A stretch of 64,000 nt of DNA from Hominisplanchenecus_A murintestinalis (GCF_943193015.1 NZ_CALPCM010000003.1:1-64000), one strand, 5' to 3'. Counted from the first letter of the stretch, positions 46,816-55,450 are shown. Notes: a model not told the origin generated them from the sequence alone. Numbers and translations are program-made.

Positions 46816-47709
46816 ATGAATCATTTGGATGAATTGGAAGCGGAAGCGATCTATATCCTTCGCGAAGTGGCTGCAGAGTGTGAAAAGCCCGTCATGCTGT
46901 ATTCGATAGGAAAGGATTCCTCTGTCATGCTGCATCTGGCGATGAAGGCATTTTATCCTGAGAAGCCTCCATTTCCATTTTTACATGTAAACACGACCTG
47001 GAAATTCCGTGAAATGATAGAGTTCCGGGATAGGCGGGCGGAAGAGCTGGGCATAGAGATGCTGGAATATATTAATGAAGAGGGTGTGCGCCAGGGGATT
47101 AATCCTTTTGAGCATGGGGCGTCTTATACAGATATTATGAAAACACAGGCGCTCAAGCAGGCTTTGGGGAAATACGGATTTACGGCGGCTTTTGGAGGCG
47201 GCAGAAGGGATGAAGAGAAATCCAGGGCAAAAGAAAGGATATTTTCTTTCCGAAATAGGGAGCAGGCATGGGATCCGAAGAATCAGCGTCCGGAGATGTG
47301 GAAGCTGTTCAATACCAGGATTGCACAGGGCGAGAGTATCCGCGTTTTTCCTCTTTCAAACTGGACGGAGAAGGATATCTGGCAGTATATCCGCAGGGAG
47401 AATATTCCAATTGTATCGCTGTATTTTGCAAAGGAGCGTCCGGTGGTTGAGCGGGACGGACAGCTTATCATGGTGGATGACGAACGCATGAAATTACTGC
47501 CTGGTGAGAAAATAGAGATGAAAAAAGTGCGTTTCCGTACGCTTGGCTGCTATCCGCTGACCGGCGGGATGGAGTCTGACGCGGAAACTTTGGATGAAAT
47601 TATAGGAGAGACACTGGCGGCGGTAGAATCAGAGAGGACGAGCCGTATTATTGACTCAGACGGAGGCTCTGCCAGCATGGAAAAAAGGAAGCGGGAGGGA
47701 TATTTTTAA
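46816..47709 (+). CDS. cysD: sulfate adenylyltransferase subunit 2
   Basis: The 297-residue ATP-pyrophosphatase-fold subunit joins sulfate to ATP, making adenylylsulfate (APS), in complex with the CysN GTPase. Signatures are MLYSIGKDSSVMLHLAMKAF (SGGxDS-like PP loop, residues about 27-46), LHVNTTWKFREM, GGGRRDEEKSRAKER and the C-terminal RTLGCYPLTGG and KRKREGYF. ATG 46816 follows AGGAG; the frame is open upstream to 46729 without a site. First gene of cysD-cysNC-sulfotransferase. Confidence 0.95.
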   Translation: MNHLDELEAEAIYILREVAAECEKPVMLYSIGKDSSVMLHLAMKAFYPEKPPFPFLHVNTTWKFREMIEFRDRRAEELGIEMLEYINEEGVRQGINPFEHGASYTDIMKTQALKQALGKYGFTAAFGGGRRDEEKSRAKERIFSFRNREQAWDPKNQRPEMWKLFNTRIAQGESIRVFPLSNWTEKDIWQYIRRENIPIVSLYFAKERPVVERDGQLIMVDDERMKLLPGEKIEMKKVRFRTLGCYPLTGGMESDAETLDEIIGETLAAVESERTSRIIDSDGGSASMEKRKREGYF

Positions 47710-47711
47710 CG

Positions 47712-49547
47712 ATGAGAGAAGATTTGTTAAAATTTATAACCTGCGGAAGTGTGGATGACGGAAAGTCGACGCTGATAGGACATATGCTCTATGATGCAAA
47801 ATTATTATTTGCCGACCAGCAGAAGGCGCTGGAATTGGACAGTAAAGTGGGTTCCAGGGATGGCGATATTGATTATTCTCTGCTGCTGGACGGGTTGATG
47901 GCAGAGCGGGAGCAGGGAATTACGATTGATGTGGCTTACCGTTATTTTACTACGGATAACAGGAGCTTTATTGTGGCAGATACGCCGGGACATGAAGAAT
48001 ATACAAGGAATATGGCAGTAGGGGCTTCTTTTGCTTCTCTTGCGGTGATTCTGGTGGATGCCAGCCAGGGAGTACTGATTCAGACGAAGCGGCATTCCAG
48101 AATCTGCTCTCTGATGGGCATTCGGCATTTCGTGTTTGCGGTGAATAAGATGGATTTGGTGTGCCATGATAAGAGGAAGTTTCGAAAGATAGAGAGAGAT
48201 ATTAAGGTCTTAATGGCAGAGTTTGAATATCAGTCGTTAAAGATTATTCCTGTTTCGGCAACAGAGGGAGATAATATCACGAAGCCTTCAGAAAATATGC
48301 CGTGGTATACAGGAGAGCCGCTTCTTACTTATCTGGAAAATGTGGACGTGGGGGAAAAAGAGGGAAAGACAGGCTTTTCTATGCCTGTTCAGCGTGTATG
48401 CCGTCCAAATCACAGCTTCCGGGGATTCCAGGGGCAGATTTCTACAGGGGAAATCGCAGTGGGAGATACCATTACAGTTATGCCAAGCCGTGAAACAGCG
48501 AAGGTAGCGGAAATCCTGGAGGGGGATAAGCGTGTAGAGCAAAGCAGCAAAGGGCATGCAGTAACGATTCGGCTGGATACGGAAATTGATGTGTCCAGAG
48601 GCTGTGTTTTAGAGCGGGGGTACCAGCTCTGTACAGGTTCGATGTTTACAGCTTCTATCCTTTGGATGGATGACAGCAGTCTGGTCGCAGGCCGGAATTT
48701 CTGGCTGAAGCTGGGAACCCAGCAGGTTCCGGCGACTGTAATGAAGGTGAAGTATAAGGTTGATGTGAATTCCGGTGCAGAAGTATATGCAGACAGGATT
48801 TATAAAAATGAAATCGCGTATTGCGAGATTTCGGTGGGCAGTACAATTGTATTTGACAGGTTTGAAAATAACAGGGAGCTTGGGGCAGTGATTCTGATAG
48901 ACAGGATTACAAATGCTACATCTGCGTGCGGGATTGTGCAGGAGCCGCTGGCGAGAGGGAAGAGCCTGACCTGGCATAATATGGATATTACGCGGAACCT
49001 GCGCGAGAGCCAGCTGGGGCAGAAAGCAATTACCATATGGATGACCGGGCTGTCCGGAGCCGGGAAATCATCTCTTGCTAATGCGTTGGAGAAACGTTTA
49101 TTTTCCATGGGCAGGCACACGATGTTGCTGGACGGTGACAACGTGCGCATGGGGCTGAATAAAAATCTGGGATTTGAAGAAAATGACAGGATTGAAAATA
49201 TCCGCAGAATTGCAGAAGTGGCGAAGCTGATGAACGATGCCGGTTTGATTGTACTGACATCCTTTATTTCTCCGTTCAGGCAGGACAGGCGGAATGCAAG
49301 GGATATTATAGGCGAGAGTTTCGTTGAAGTCTATGTGAGTACGCCGCTGGAAGAGTGCGAGAAGCGGGATGTGAAAGGGCTGTATAAAGAAGCACGAAAG
49401 GGCAATCTTCAGCATTTCACTGGGATCAGCAGCCCGTATGAAGCGCCGGAGAATCCGGCGGTTGTGATAGATACCAGCAAACACAGCCTTGAGGAATGTG
49501 TGGATATCCTCCTGGAAGGCTTGGAAGAATATTTAAAGAGTGAATAG
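47712..49547 (+). CDS. cysN: bifunctional sulfate adenylyltransferase subunit 1 / adenylylsulfate kinase
   Basis: The 611-residue fusion has an EF-Tu-like GTPase (residues about 1-410): GSVDDGKSTLIGHML, AEREQGITIDVAYRYF, VADTPGHEEYTRN and NKMD. This is followed by APS kinase (about 435-611): WMTGLSGAGKSSLANALEKR (P-loop), LLDGDNVRMGLNKNLGF and ENIRRIAEVAKLM. It energises APS formation by CysD and then makes PAPS. The fused form equals NodQ of rhizobia and CysNC of Bacteroides. It starts two bases after cysD. No PAPS reductase or sulfite reductase lies nearby, so PAPS is likely used for sulfation. Confidence 0.94.
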   Translation: MREDLLKFITCGSVDDGKSTLIGHMLYDAKLLFADQQKALELDSKVGSRDGDIDYSLLLDGLMAEREQGITIDVAYRYFTTDNRSFIVADTPGHEEYTRNMAVGASFASLAVILVDASQGVLIQTKRHSRICSLMGIRHFVFAVNKMDLVCHDKRKFRKIERDIKVLMAEFEYQSLKIIPVSATEGDNITKPSENMPWYTGEPLLTYLENVDVGEKEGKTGFSMPVQRVCRPNHSFRGFQGQISTGEIAVGDTITVMPSRETAKVAEILEGDKRVEQSSKGHAVTIRLDTEIDVSRGCVLERGYQLCTGSMFTASILWMDDSSLVAGRNFWLKLGTQQVPATVMKVKYKVDVNSGAEVYADRIYKNEIAYCEISVGSTIVFDRFENNRELGAVILIDRITNATSACGIVQEPLARGKSLTWHNMDITRNLRESQLGQKAITIWMTGLSGAGKSSLANALEKRLFSMGRHTMLLDGDNVRMGLNKNLGFEENDRIENIRRIAEVAKLMNDAGLIVLTSFISPFRQDRRNARDIIGESFVEVYVSTPLEECEKRDVKGLYKEARKGNLQHFTGISSPYEAPENPAVVIDTSKHSLEECVDILLEGLEEYLKSE

Positions 49548-49612
49548 AAGGCTGGCTTGGGAAGCAGATTCTCAGGAGGCAGGAAAATAACGGTGTCACG
49601 AAAGGGAAGATT

Positions 49613-50749
49613 ATGTCAACAGTTTATATCAGTATCGGTACGCCGAAGACAGGGACTACAGCGCTGCAGACTTTTTTGCGTGAAAATGAGAATGAGCTGA
49701 ATAAGCAGGGGTATTGTTACCCCATGCTTGAGCTGGGCATTGCGCCGTATTATGCAGACAGGAATGGGCAGTTCCTTGTCTACAAGTCGCGCAGTGAAGA
49801 GAATAAAGCGGAGCGTGAGGCGAGAGTCCGGAATATGGCATACCAGCAACTGCAAAAGTATATAGAGAAATATCCGAATATCATCCTTTCAGATGAGCAG
49901 ATTTGGTATCGGAGCAGGAATCGGGAGGATTTCTGGCAGGATGTGCTGGACAGGTTCCGTGAGATGGGCTGTGAAGTTAAAGTGATTGTTTATCTCCGAC
50001 GGCAGGATTTACTGATACAGTCCCTTTGGAACCAGAGTATTAAGATGTTTCAGAAAAATAGATGGACTTTTAAAGAGTGCATAGAGCGGAATTATTTCAG
50101 TTATCATCCATTGGACTATTATGAAAACCTGAAGCATATGGAAAAGTTTCTGGGAAAAGAAAATATCATTGTGCGTCCGTATGAGAGGGGAAGGTTTGAA
50201 GGAGAGGAACACACCTTATTTTCAGATTTTTTCCAAAGCGTTGGATTGACTTTGACAGACGGATTTCAAAAAAGCGTGAGCAAAAATCATGGTTTAGAAG
50301 GAAATTTTCTTGAAATTAAGCGATGGATTAACAATGTGCCGGGCTACGCTTCAATACGTGATTTCCTGAGCCGTCCTGTATTAAATGCCAGTATGCATTA
50401 TACAGAGCTGGGGGAAAATGAAAAGGCAAATATGTTCAGCTACGAAGAACAGAAAGCTTATCTTGCACAGTTCGAAGAGAGCAACCGGAAGGTGGCAGAA
50501 GAGTACCTGGGGCGAAAAGAAGAACCGCTGTTTTATGATGAGGTTAAGGAAGCACCCCAGTGGACATTCCGGGAGGACAGGCTGTCCAGAGACATTGTTG
50601 CGATCATGACAGAGGCGTTCAGCGTGCAGGAGAAGCGGATTGCCGATTTGAAAAGTGAACTGAAAGAAACAAAAGAAGAATTGGAGAATCTAAAGAATAT
50701 CCGCCTTCTTCGCACATACCGGAAGGTGGGGGATTTCTTTAAGCATTAG
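49613..50749 (+). CDS. PAPS-dependent sulfotransferase-family protein
   Basis: The 378-residue cytosolic protein starts with the sulfotransferase 5'-phosphosulfate loop: YISIGTPKTGTTALQTFLRE (residues about 5-24, Lys in PKTGTT). The segment VKVIVYLRRQDLLIQSLWNQ (residues about 122-141) fits the 3'-phosphate-binding R..S region, with RxxxLIQSxW. The last 60 residues are a coiled-coil tail ending LRTYRKVGDFFKH, similar to tails of some polysaccharide-modifying glycosyltransferases. It lies 65 bases after cysNC and probably uses PAPS made by that operon. The acceptor (surface polysaccharide, lipid or small molecule) is unknown. Confidence 0.85.
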   Translation: MSTVYISIGTPKTGTTALQTFLRENENELNKQGYCYPMLELGIAPYYADRNGQFLVYKSRSEENKAEREARVRNMAYQQLQKYIEKYPNIILSDEQIWYRSRNREDFWQDVLDRFREMGCEVKVIVYLRRQDLLIQSLWNQSIKMFQKNRWTFKECIERNYFSYHPLDYYENLKHMEKFLGKENIIVRPYERGRFEGEEHTLFSDFFQSVGLTLTDGFQKSVSKNHGLEGNFLEIKRWINNVPGYASIRDFLSRPVLNASMHYTELGENEKANMFSYEEQKAYLAQFEESNRKVAEEYLGRKEEPLFYDEVKEAPQWTFREDRLSRDIVAIMTEAFSVQEKRIADLKSELKETKEELENLKNIRLLRTYRKVGDFFKH

Positions 50750-50766
50750 CGAAAAGCAGATGGCGA

Positions 50767-50909
50767 GTAACAGTTCAGCCCAGGACTTTGCACCTGCTGC
50801 AAAGTCCGTGAGAATGCGTAAATTCAGCCAGAGAATCCAGCCCTTTGCGAACAGCAAACTTTAAATGGGCTGGATTCCGTAACAGTGAAGCCGAAGGCTG
50901 AACTGTTAC
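50767..50909. repeat. 143-base three-stem palindromic element
   Basis: Perfect outer arms GTAACAGTTCAGCC (50767-50780) and GGCTGAACTGTTAC (50896-50909) enclose two hairpins: GGACTTTGC/GCAAAGTCC (50783-50807) and AATCCAGCCCTTT/AAATGGGCTGGATT (50834-50876). It does not code. It fits a MITE-like or structured-RNA repeat between the sulfotransferase and tRNA-Leu. Confidence 0.7.
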
Positions 50910-50937
50910 GATGGCGAAAATAGATATCATATCAGTC

Positions 50938-50967
50938 TTGACAGAACGTGTCGTTGTCTAGTATAAT
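50938..50967 (+). promoter_or_regulatory. promoter of tRNA-Leu
   Basis: TTGACA (50938-50943), 18-base spacer, TATAAT (50962-50967). Confidence 0.85.
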
Positions 50968-50983
50968 AGCTGAGCAGTGAAAA

Positions 50984-51066
50984 GCGGATATGGCGGAATT
51001 GGCAGACGCGCCAGATTTAGGTTCTGGTGGGAGACCGTGCAGGTTCAAGTCCTGTTATCCGCACCA
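50984..51066 (+). tRNA. tRNA-Leu (anticodon TAG)
   Basis: GCGGATA/TATCCGC acceptor stem, CCAGA-TTTAGGT-TCTGG anticodon arm, long variable arm, GGTTCAAGTCC T-arm and an encoded CCA. Confidence 0.95.
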
Positions 51067-51140
51067 GATAATGATAATCCGAACCCGGTTCCAACCGGGG
51101 ACGACTTCAGATTTTTAGTATATCTTTTAGAGCGAAAAGA

Positions 51141-51178
51141 AAAATGGTGGTATCGTGGAGATACCGCCATTTTTGCTT
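51141..51178. terminator. terminator (tRNA-Leu / dtxR)
   Basis: AAAATGGTGGTATC and GATACCGCCATTTTT pair with one T-G or mismatch position around a five-base loop. Confidence 0.85.
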
Positions 51179-51190
51179 TTGAAAACAATT

Positions 51191-51574
51191 TTAACAGGTA
51201 GATTTTTTATTTTCTTGTAATGCATGAGCTTTAATGGCCTCAAAAGAAGCATCGCTGATAATATGCTCCATCCGGCAGGCATCTGTAGAAGCAGTCTGCC
51301 TGTCTACGCCTAACTGCATTAGAAACTGGGTGAGGAGTGTATGACGCTCGTAAATCTTTTCTGCAATCTGACGGCCTTCCTCGGTGAGTGACAGATAGCC
51401 GTGCTTATCCATCAGTACATAATTTCCGCTTTTCAGCAGACTGATGGCGCGGCTAACGCTTGGCTTTGTATAGCCCATATATTCGGCAACGTCTACGGAA
51501 CGCACAGAGTTGATTTTTTTTGATAATATTAAAATAGTTTCAAGGTACATTTCTCCGGATTCCTGTATCTGCAT
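51191..51574 (-). CDS. DtxR/MntR-family metal-dependent regulator
   Basis: The 127-residue repressor has an N-terminal winged helix (VRSVDVAEYMGYTKPSVSRA, residues about 27-46; then GYLSLTEEGRQIAEKIYERH) and the metal-binding/dimer helices with CRMEHIISDASFEAI (Cys and His, Glu ligands), typical of DtxR family. ATG at 51574 follows GGAGAATG; the longer frame to 51628 has no site. It is divergent from the feo genes, whose promoter and neighbours carry TTAGC-N4-GCTAA sites. It probably shuts these genes down when Fe(II) (or Mn) is plentiful. Confidence 0.87.
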   Translation of the reverse strand: MQIQESGEMYLETILILSKKINSVRSVDVAEYMGYTKPSVSRAISLLKSGNYVLMDKHGYLSLTEEGRQIAEKIYERHTLLTQFLMQLGVDRQTASTDACRMEHIISDASFEAIKAHALQENKKSTC

Positions 51575-51724
51575 GATAACATTCTCCTTTCTATTGGTGG
51601 ATATACGGTTCATTTTTTCGGTATACATAGTGAAACTGTAATTATTATAACAGTTTCTATGACTTTTTCAATTGATTTTCAGCGGCTTTGTATAAACAGG
51701 CAAGAGGCGGATGAAAAAAAGTTC

Positions 51725-51753
51725 TTGACAAATGAGTTAGCATAGGGTAACAT
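51725..51753 (+). promoter_or_regulatory. feo promoter
   Basis: TTGACA (51725-51730), 17-base spacer, TAACAT (51748-51753). The spacer and -10 overlap operator site 1. Confidence 0.65.
51737..51750. promoter_or_regulatory. metal-regulator operator site 1
   Basis: TTAGCATAGGGTAA, one base off TTAGC-N4-GCTAA, overlapping the feo -10 box. Confidence 0.6.
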
Positions 51754-51760
51754 GGTAGAG

Positions 51761-51778
51761 AATTAGCAAATGCTAATT
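51761..51778. promoter_or_regulatory. metal-regulator operator site 2
   Basis: AATTAGCAAATGCTAATT, near-perfect palindrome placed at the feo transcription start region. Confidence 0.75.
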
Positions 51779-51843
51779 ACTTTGTTAAGCTTTGTGTTAG
51801 TGACTGCTAATTTTGAGAATATAATGCAAAGGAAGGATGGGAT

Positions 51844-52056
51844 ATGATGCCGTTGACACTTGCAAATATCGGTGAGGAGAATATGATTCGCAGAGTTGGA
51901 GGGAAACAGGAGGTGAAAAAGCATCTTGAAGATTTAGGCTTTGTGGCGGGCAGCAGAGTGACTGTTATCAGTATGCTGGGCGGGAATGTGATCGTGAATG
52001 TGAAGGAATCCCGGGTAGCCGTCAGCAGAGAGATGGCACAGAAAATCATGGTGTGA
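51844..52056 (+). CDS. feoA: FeoA family protein (first copy)
   Basis: The 70-residue SH3-like protein (MPLTLANIGEEN start, VKKHLEDLGFVAGSRVTVIS, then MLGGNVIVNVKESRVAVSRE) belongs to the ferrous iron transport A family. FeoA binds or regulates FeoB at the inner face of the membrane. GGAAGGA precedes. First gene of the feo operon. Confidence 0.93.
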   Translation: MMPLTLANIGEENMIRRVGGKQEVKKHLEDLGFVAGSRVTVISMLGGNVIVNVKESRVAVSREMAQKIMV

Positions 52057-52093
52057 TTCTCAGTGGTAAATATTTAGAGGAGGATATGGAATT

Positions 52094-52315
52094 ATGAAAA
52101 CACTTAGACAGGTGAAGATTGGAGATAGGGTGAAAGTTGTTAAGCTTCATGGAGAAGGGGCGGTAAAACGGCGGATTATGGACATGGGGATTACGAAGGG
52201 CGTAGAAGTCTACATACGGAAGGTTGCGCCTTTGGGAGATCCGGTGGAGGTAACGGTACGGGGATACGAGCTTTCGCTTCGGAAAGCCGACGCGGAGATG
52301 ATAGAGGTCGAGTAA
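52094..52315 (+). CDS. feoA: FeoA family protein (second copy)
   Basis: The 73-residue protein (RQVKIGDRVKVVKLHGEG, IMDMGITKGVEVYIRKVAPL, GDPVEVTVRGYELSLRKADA) is a second, distinct FeoA, closer to the classic form with the GDPxxxxVRGxELSLR end. Two feoA genes ahead of feoB are usual in clostridia. Strong AGAGGAGG site. Confidence 0.94.
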   Translation: MKTLRQVKIGDRVKVVKLHGEGAVKRRIMDMGITKGVEVYIRKVAPLGDPVEVTVRGYELSLRKADAEMIEVE

Positions 52316-52354
52316 TAGGACATGGGGGCTTCCCATTATTTTTTAGAGGCAATG

Positions 52355-52368
52355 TTAGCATGGGCTAA
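52355..52368. promoter_or_regulatory. metal-regulator operator site 3
   Basis: TTAGCATGGGCTAA between feoA2 and feoB; may control an internal feoB promoter. Confidence 0.7.
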
Positions 52369-52424
52369 TTTGCAAAGGAAAAGACAGGGGACAGAAAGAA
52401 TAATATAAAGAAAGGAAGAGAATT

Positions 52425-54836
52425 ATGGATTTGAGAATTGCACTTGCAGGAAATCCCAACTGTGGGAAAACCACTCTGTTTAATGCGCTTACCGGTTCCA
52501 ATCAGTTTGTGGGAAACTGGCCGGGCGTAACGGTTGAGAAAAAAGAGGGGAAATTGAAAAAACATGATGGAATTATCATTACGGATTTACCGGGAATTTA
52601 TTCTCTTTCTCCGTATACTCTGGAGGAAGTGGTCGCCAGGAATTATCTGATTCAAGAGCGTCCGAATGCGATTTTGAATATTGTGGACGGTACAAACCTG
52701 GAGAGGAATTTGTATTTGACTACGCAATTGACAGAGCTGGGAATCCCGGTAGTGGTAGCTGTTAACATGATGGATATTGTAGAAAAGAACGGGGATAAGA
52801 TTCATATCAAAGAATTATCCAGGGAACTGGGATGCCCGGTGGTTGAGATTTCGGCATTGAAAGGGACAGGAGTTGTGGAGGCTGCGGAGACGGCAGTCAA
52901 GGCTGCGAAGGGCGGGAGGACAATTCCGATGCATACCTTTTCGGGCGCAGTGGAGCATGCGCTTGCCCACATTGAAGAAGCAGCGGTACATCATATGCCG
53001 GAAGAACAGCAGCGCTGGTATGCGATTAAGATTTTTGAGCGGGACGATAAGGTTCTGGAGCAGATTGGGATTGAAAAAGGTGTTTTGGAGCATATCGAAG
53101 CGGATATTCAGGCGGCAGAAAAGGAGTGTGACGATGATGCAGAGAGTATCATCACCAATGAGCGCTATCTTTATATTGCATCTGTGATCAAAGGATGTTA
53201 TAAAAAGAAATCATCAGGAAAACTCTCTGTTTCCGATAAAATTGACAAAATAGTGACAAACAGGTTTGCGGCGCTGCCAATTTTTGCGGCGGTTATGTTT
53301 TTGGTGTATTACCTTGCGGTATCAACAGTGGGGACGTTTGCCACGGACTGGGTGAATGACGGGGTATTTGGCGATGGCTGGCATCTGTTTGGTATAGGGA
53401 CGGCGGATTATGAAGAAGATATGAATACATATGCAGAACAGTATGTGTTTACCGATGAGCTGAAAAATATGGTAAACAGTGCGGCAGAAGCTGGAGTGAT
53501 TGGTGCAGAAGATGTCCAGGGGGCGGTAGAAGAAGCAGACTTTGGCGCTTTTGAGGAGGCATATGGTTCTTATGCAGATTCTTTGGCGGAAGAAGGCTTT
53601 GACATTTCCGAACTGGTGGATGAGGCATTGGAAAGCAGCGATGTGCCGGATACCTCTGCTTATGGGGTATGGGTTCCGAGTATTCCGGTTTTGGTTGAAA
53701 ATGTCTTAGATGCAGTGAATTGTGCGGAGTGGCTGACAGGATTGCTGCTGGATGGTATTGTCGGTGGCGTTGGCGCAGTTCTGGGCTTTGTTCCTCAGAT
53801 GCTGGTGCTGTTTATTCTGTTGGCGTTTTTGGAAGCGTGCGGCTATATGTCCAGGATTGCATTTGTGCTTGACAGGGTGTTCCGCAAGTTCGGTTTGTCA
53901 GGTAAGTCTTTTATCCCGATGCTGATTGGAACAGGGTGCGGCGTTCCTGGCGTCATGGCTTCCAGAACGATTGAAAATGAGCGTGACCGACGGATGACGA
54001 TTATGACGACTACATTTATCCCGTGCGGGGCAAAGCTTCCGATTATCGCCCTTATTGCGGCAGCTCTGTTCGGCGGCGCATGGTGGGTAGCGCCCAGCGC
54101 GTACTTTGTGGGAATTGCGGCAGTAATTATTTCAGGTATCATGCTGAAAAAGACGAGAATGTTTGCAGGCGATCCGGCGCCGTTTGTTATGGAGCTTCCG
54201 GCATATCACTGGCCGACAGCAGGAAATGTATTACGTTCCATGTGGGAGCGGGCAAGTTCATTTATCAAAAAAGCAGGAACAATTATTCTTCTTTCATCTA
54301 TTCTTATATGGGCAGGTTCTGTTTTCGGATTTGTGGACGGTGCATTTGTATTTGATCCGGATATGGAGCTTGAGAGTAGTATTTTAGGTATCATTGGGGG
54401 CGCAATCTGCTGGATTTTTGCACCGCTTGGATTTGGAAGTATTAAAGCGGCGATTGCTACCATTATGGGACTGGTTGCAAAGGAAGAGGTTGTGGGCGTG
54501 TTTGGCGTGTTAGACTTTGAGGGAATGACTCAGCTTGCCGGATATTCATTCCTGATATTTAATCTTCTGTGTGCGCCCTGCTTTGCGGCAATCGGCGCTA
54601 TTAAGCGGGAGATGAATAGTGCAAAGTGGACATGGTTTGCTGTCGGATACCAATGCGGGTTCGCTTATGCAGTTTCCCTGGCAGTTTACCAGTTTGGAAT
54701 GCTTTTTATGGGAGAGGGAAATCCAGTGGGAGTAATAGCAGCTCTGGCAGTTGTGATATTTATGCTGTTTATGCTGTTTCGTCCCTATAGTGAAGCAAAG
54801 ACGCTCAGCGCGAAAAAGGCACGTTCTGTTGCGTGA
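52425..54836 (+). CDS. feoB: ferrous iron transport protein B
   Basis: The 803-residue membrane protein imports Fe(II). The N-terminal G domain has GNPNCGKTTLFNALTGSNQF (P-loop, residues about 9-28), GNWPGVTVEKKEG and DLPGIYSL. Then follow a helical GDI-like region and a transmembrane domain with GTGCGVPGVMASRTIENERD (conserved Cys) and IPCGAKLPIIALIAA, both Gate motifs. A long acidic loop (about 350-420) lies between the first membrane segments. Co-transcribed with two feoA genes; controlled by the TTAGC-N4-GCTAA sites. Confidence 0.96.
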   Translation: MDLRIALAGNPNCGKTTLFNALTGSNQFVGNWPGVTVEKKEGKLKKHDGIIITDLPGIYSLSPYTLEEVVARNYLIQERPNAILNIVDGTNLERNLYLTTQLTELGIPVVVAVNMMDIVEKNGDKIHIKELSRELGCPVVEISALKGTGVVEAAETAVKAAKGGRTIPMHTFSGAVEHALAHIEEAAVHHMPEEQQRWYAIKIFERDDKVLEQIGIEKGVLEHIEADIQAAEKECDDDAESIITNERYLYIASVIKGCYKKKSSGKLSVSDKIDKIVTNRFAALPIFAAVMFLVYYLAVSTVGTFATDWVNDGVFGDGWHLFGIGTADYEEDMNTYAEQYVFTDELKNMVNSAAEAGVIGAEDVQGAVEEADFGAFEEAYGSYADSLAEEGFDISELVDEALESSDVPDTSAYGVWVPSIPVLVENVLDAVNCAEWLTGLLLDGIVGGVGAVLGFVPQMLVLFILLAFLEACGYMSRIAFVLDRVFRKFGLSGKSFIPMLIGTGCGVPGVMASRTIENERDRRMTIMTTTFIPCGAKLPIIALIAAALFGGAWWVAPSAYFVGIAAVIISGIMLKKTRMFAGDPAPFVMELPAYHWPTAGNVLRSMWERASSFIKKAGTIILLSSILIWAGSVFGFVDGAFVFDPDMELESSILGIIGGAICWIFAPLGFGSIKAAIATIMGLVAKEEVVGVFGVLDFEGMTQLAGYSFLIFNLLCAPCFAAIGAIKREMNSAKWTWFAVGYQCGFAYAVSLAVYQFGMLFMGEGNPVGVIAALAVVIFMLFMLFRPYSEAKTLSAKKARSVA

Positions 54837-54853
54837 TGGCAAAGGAGGGGAAA

Positions 54854-55027
54854 ATGTTATCCTGGATTATGGGAAATTTGGCTACAATTCTTATCAGCGC
54901 CGTTCTCGTTTTGGCGGTGTGTCTCATCATTGTAAAGATGGTGAAGGACAGAAAGCAGGGGAAATCCTCCTGTGGATGTGACTGCGGGAGCTGCGGTGCG
55001 TGCTGCCACGGAAAGAAAGAAATATAA
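54854..55027 (+). CDS. FeoB-associated Cys-rich membrane protein
   Basis: The 57-residue protein has one transmembrane helix (ATILISAVLVLAVCLIIVKM) and a Cys-rich tail CGCDCGSCGACC. It matches the FeoB-associated family (PF12669 type) found after feoB in clostridia and thought to bind metal. ATG at 54854 follows AAGGAGGGG; an in-frame ATG at 54833 overlaps the feoB stop but lacks a site. Confidence 0.88.
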   Translation: MLSWIMGNLATILISAVLVLAVCLIIVKMVKDRKQGKSSCGCDCGSCGACCHGKKEI

Positions 55028-55033
55028 AAAGTA

Positions 55034-55131
55034 CAGTTCAGCTATATATGGCATCTTCTAATGAGAAAGCCCGCACTGGAAAATGGCAGGGAAGTCAAAT
55101 TAAGAAGCAATAGATAGCTGAGCTGCTTTTT
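55034..55131 (+). terminator. terminator-like long hairpin after feo operon
   Basis: CAGTTCAGCTAT (55034-55045) and ATAGCTGAGCTG (55114-55125) pair with one mismatch and are followed by CTTTTTTG; the intervening 68 bases could hold another structure. Confidence 0.55.
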
Positions 55132-55138
55132 TGCTAGT

Positions 55139-55156
55139 GGTTAGCTGATGCTAACC
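55139..55156. promoter_or_regulatory. metal-regulator operator site 4
   Basis: GGTTAGCTGATGCTAACC, palindrome directly ahead of the DUF2325 gene, linking it to the iron regulon. Confidence 0.75.
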
Positions 55157-55171
55157 AAAAGGAGGTCATGT

Positions 55172-55450
55172 ATGAGTGTTGTTATTGTCGGAGGGAATGA
55201 GTGCATGGAAAGGAAATATAAAGATTTGTGCCGGGAATATGGATGCAGTGTAAAAGTTTTTACAAGAATGAAGGATGGGTTGAAAAGAAAGATTGGAAAT
55301 CCAGACCTGCTGGTGTTGTTTACAAATACTACATGCCATAAGATGGTACGTTGTGCTTTGGATGGGACAAAAGGGAAGGAAACTGTAATTGCACGTTCCC
55401 ATTCCAGTTCTATGGCGGCATTAAAAAAGATTTTAAAGGAACACGCATAA
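55172..55450 (+). CDS. DUF2325 family protein
   Basis: The 92-residue cytosolic protein (SVVIVGGNECMERKYKDLCR start, NPDLLVLFTNTTCHKMVRCA, VIARSHSSSMAALKKILKEH) matches DUF2325, a small Rossmann-like family. Conserved Cys and His residues could bind metal. AAGGAGG precedes ATG 55172; the in-frame ATG at 55148 lies inside the operator and is rejected. The operator directly upstream ties it to iron control. Confidence 0.88.
   Translation: MSVVIVGGNECMERKYKDLCREYGCSVKVFTRMKDGLKRKIGNPDLLVLFTNTTCHKMVRCALDGTKGKETVIARSHSSSMAALKKILKEHA

Noticed and set aside
46816..49547. Assimilatory sulfate reduction operon
   Set aside because: APS and PAPS synthesis genes are present, but PAPS reductase and sulfite reductase are not; a sulfotransferase follows instead.
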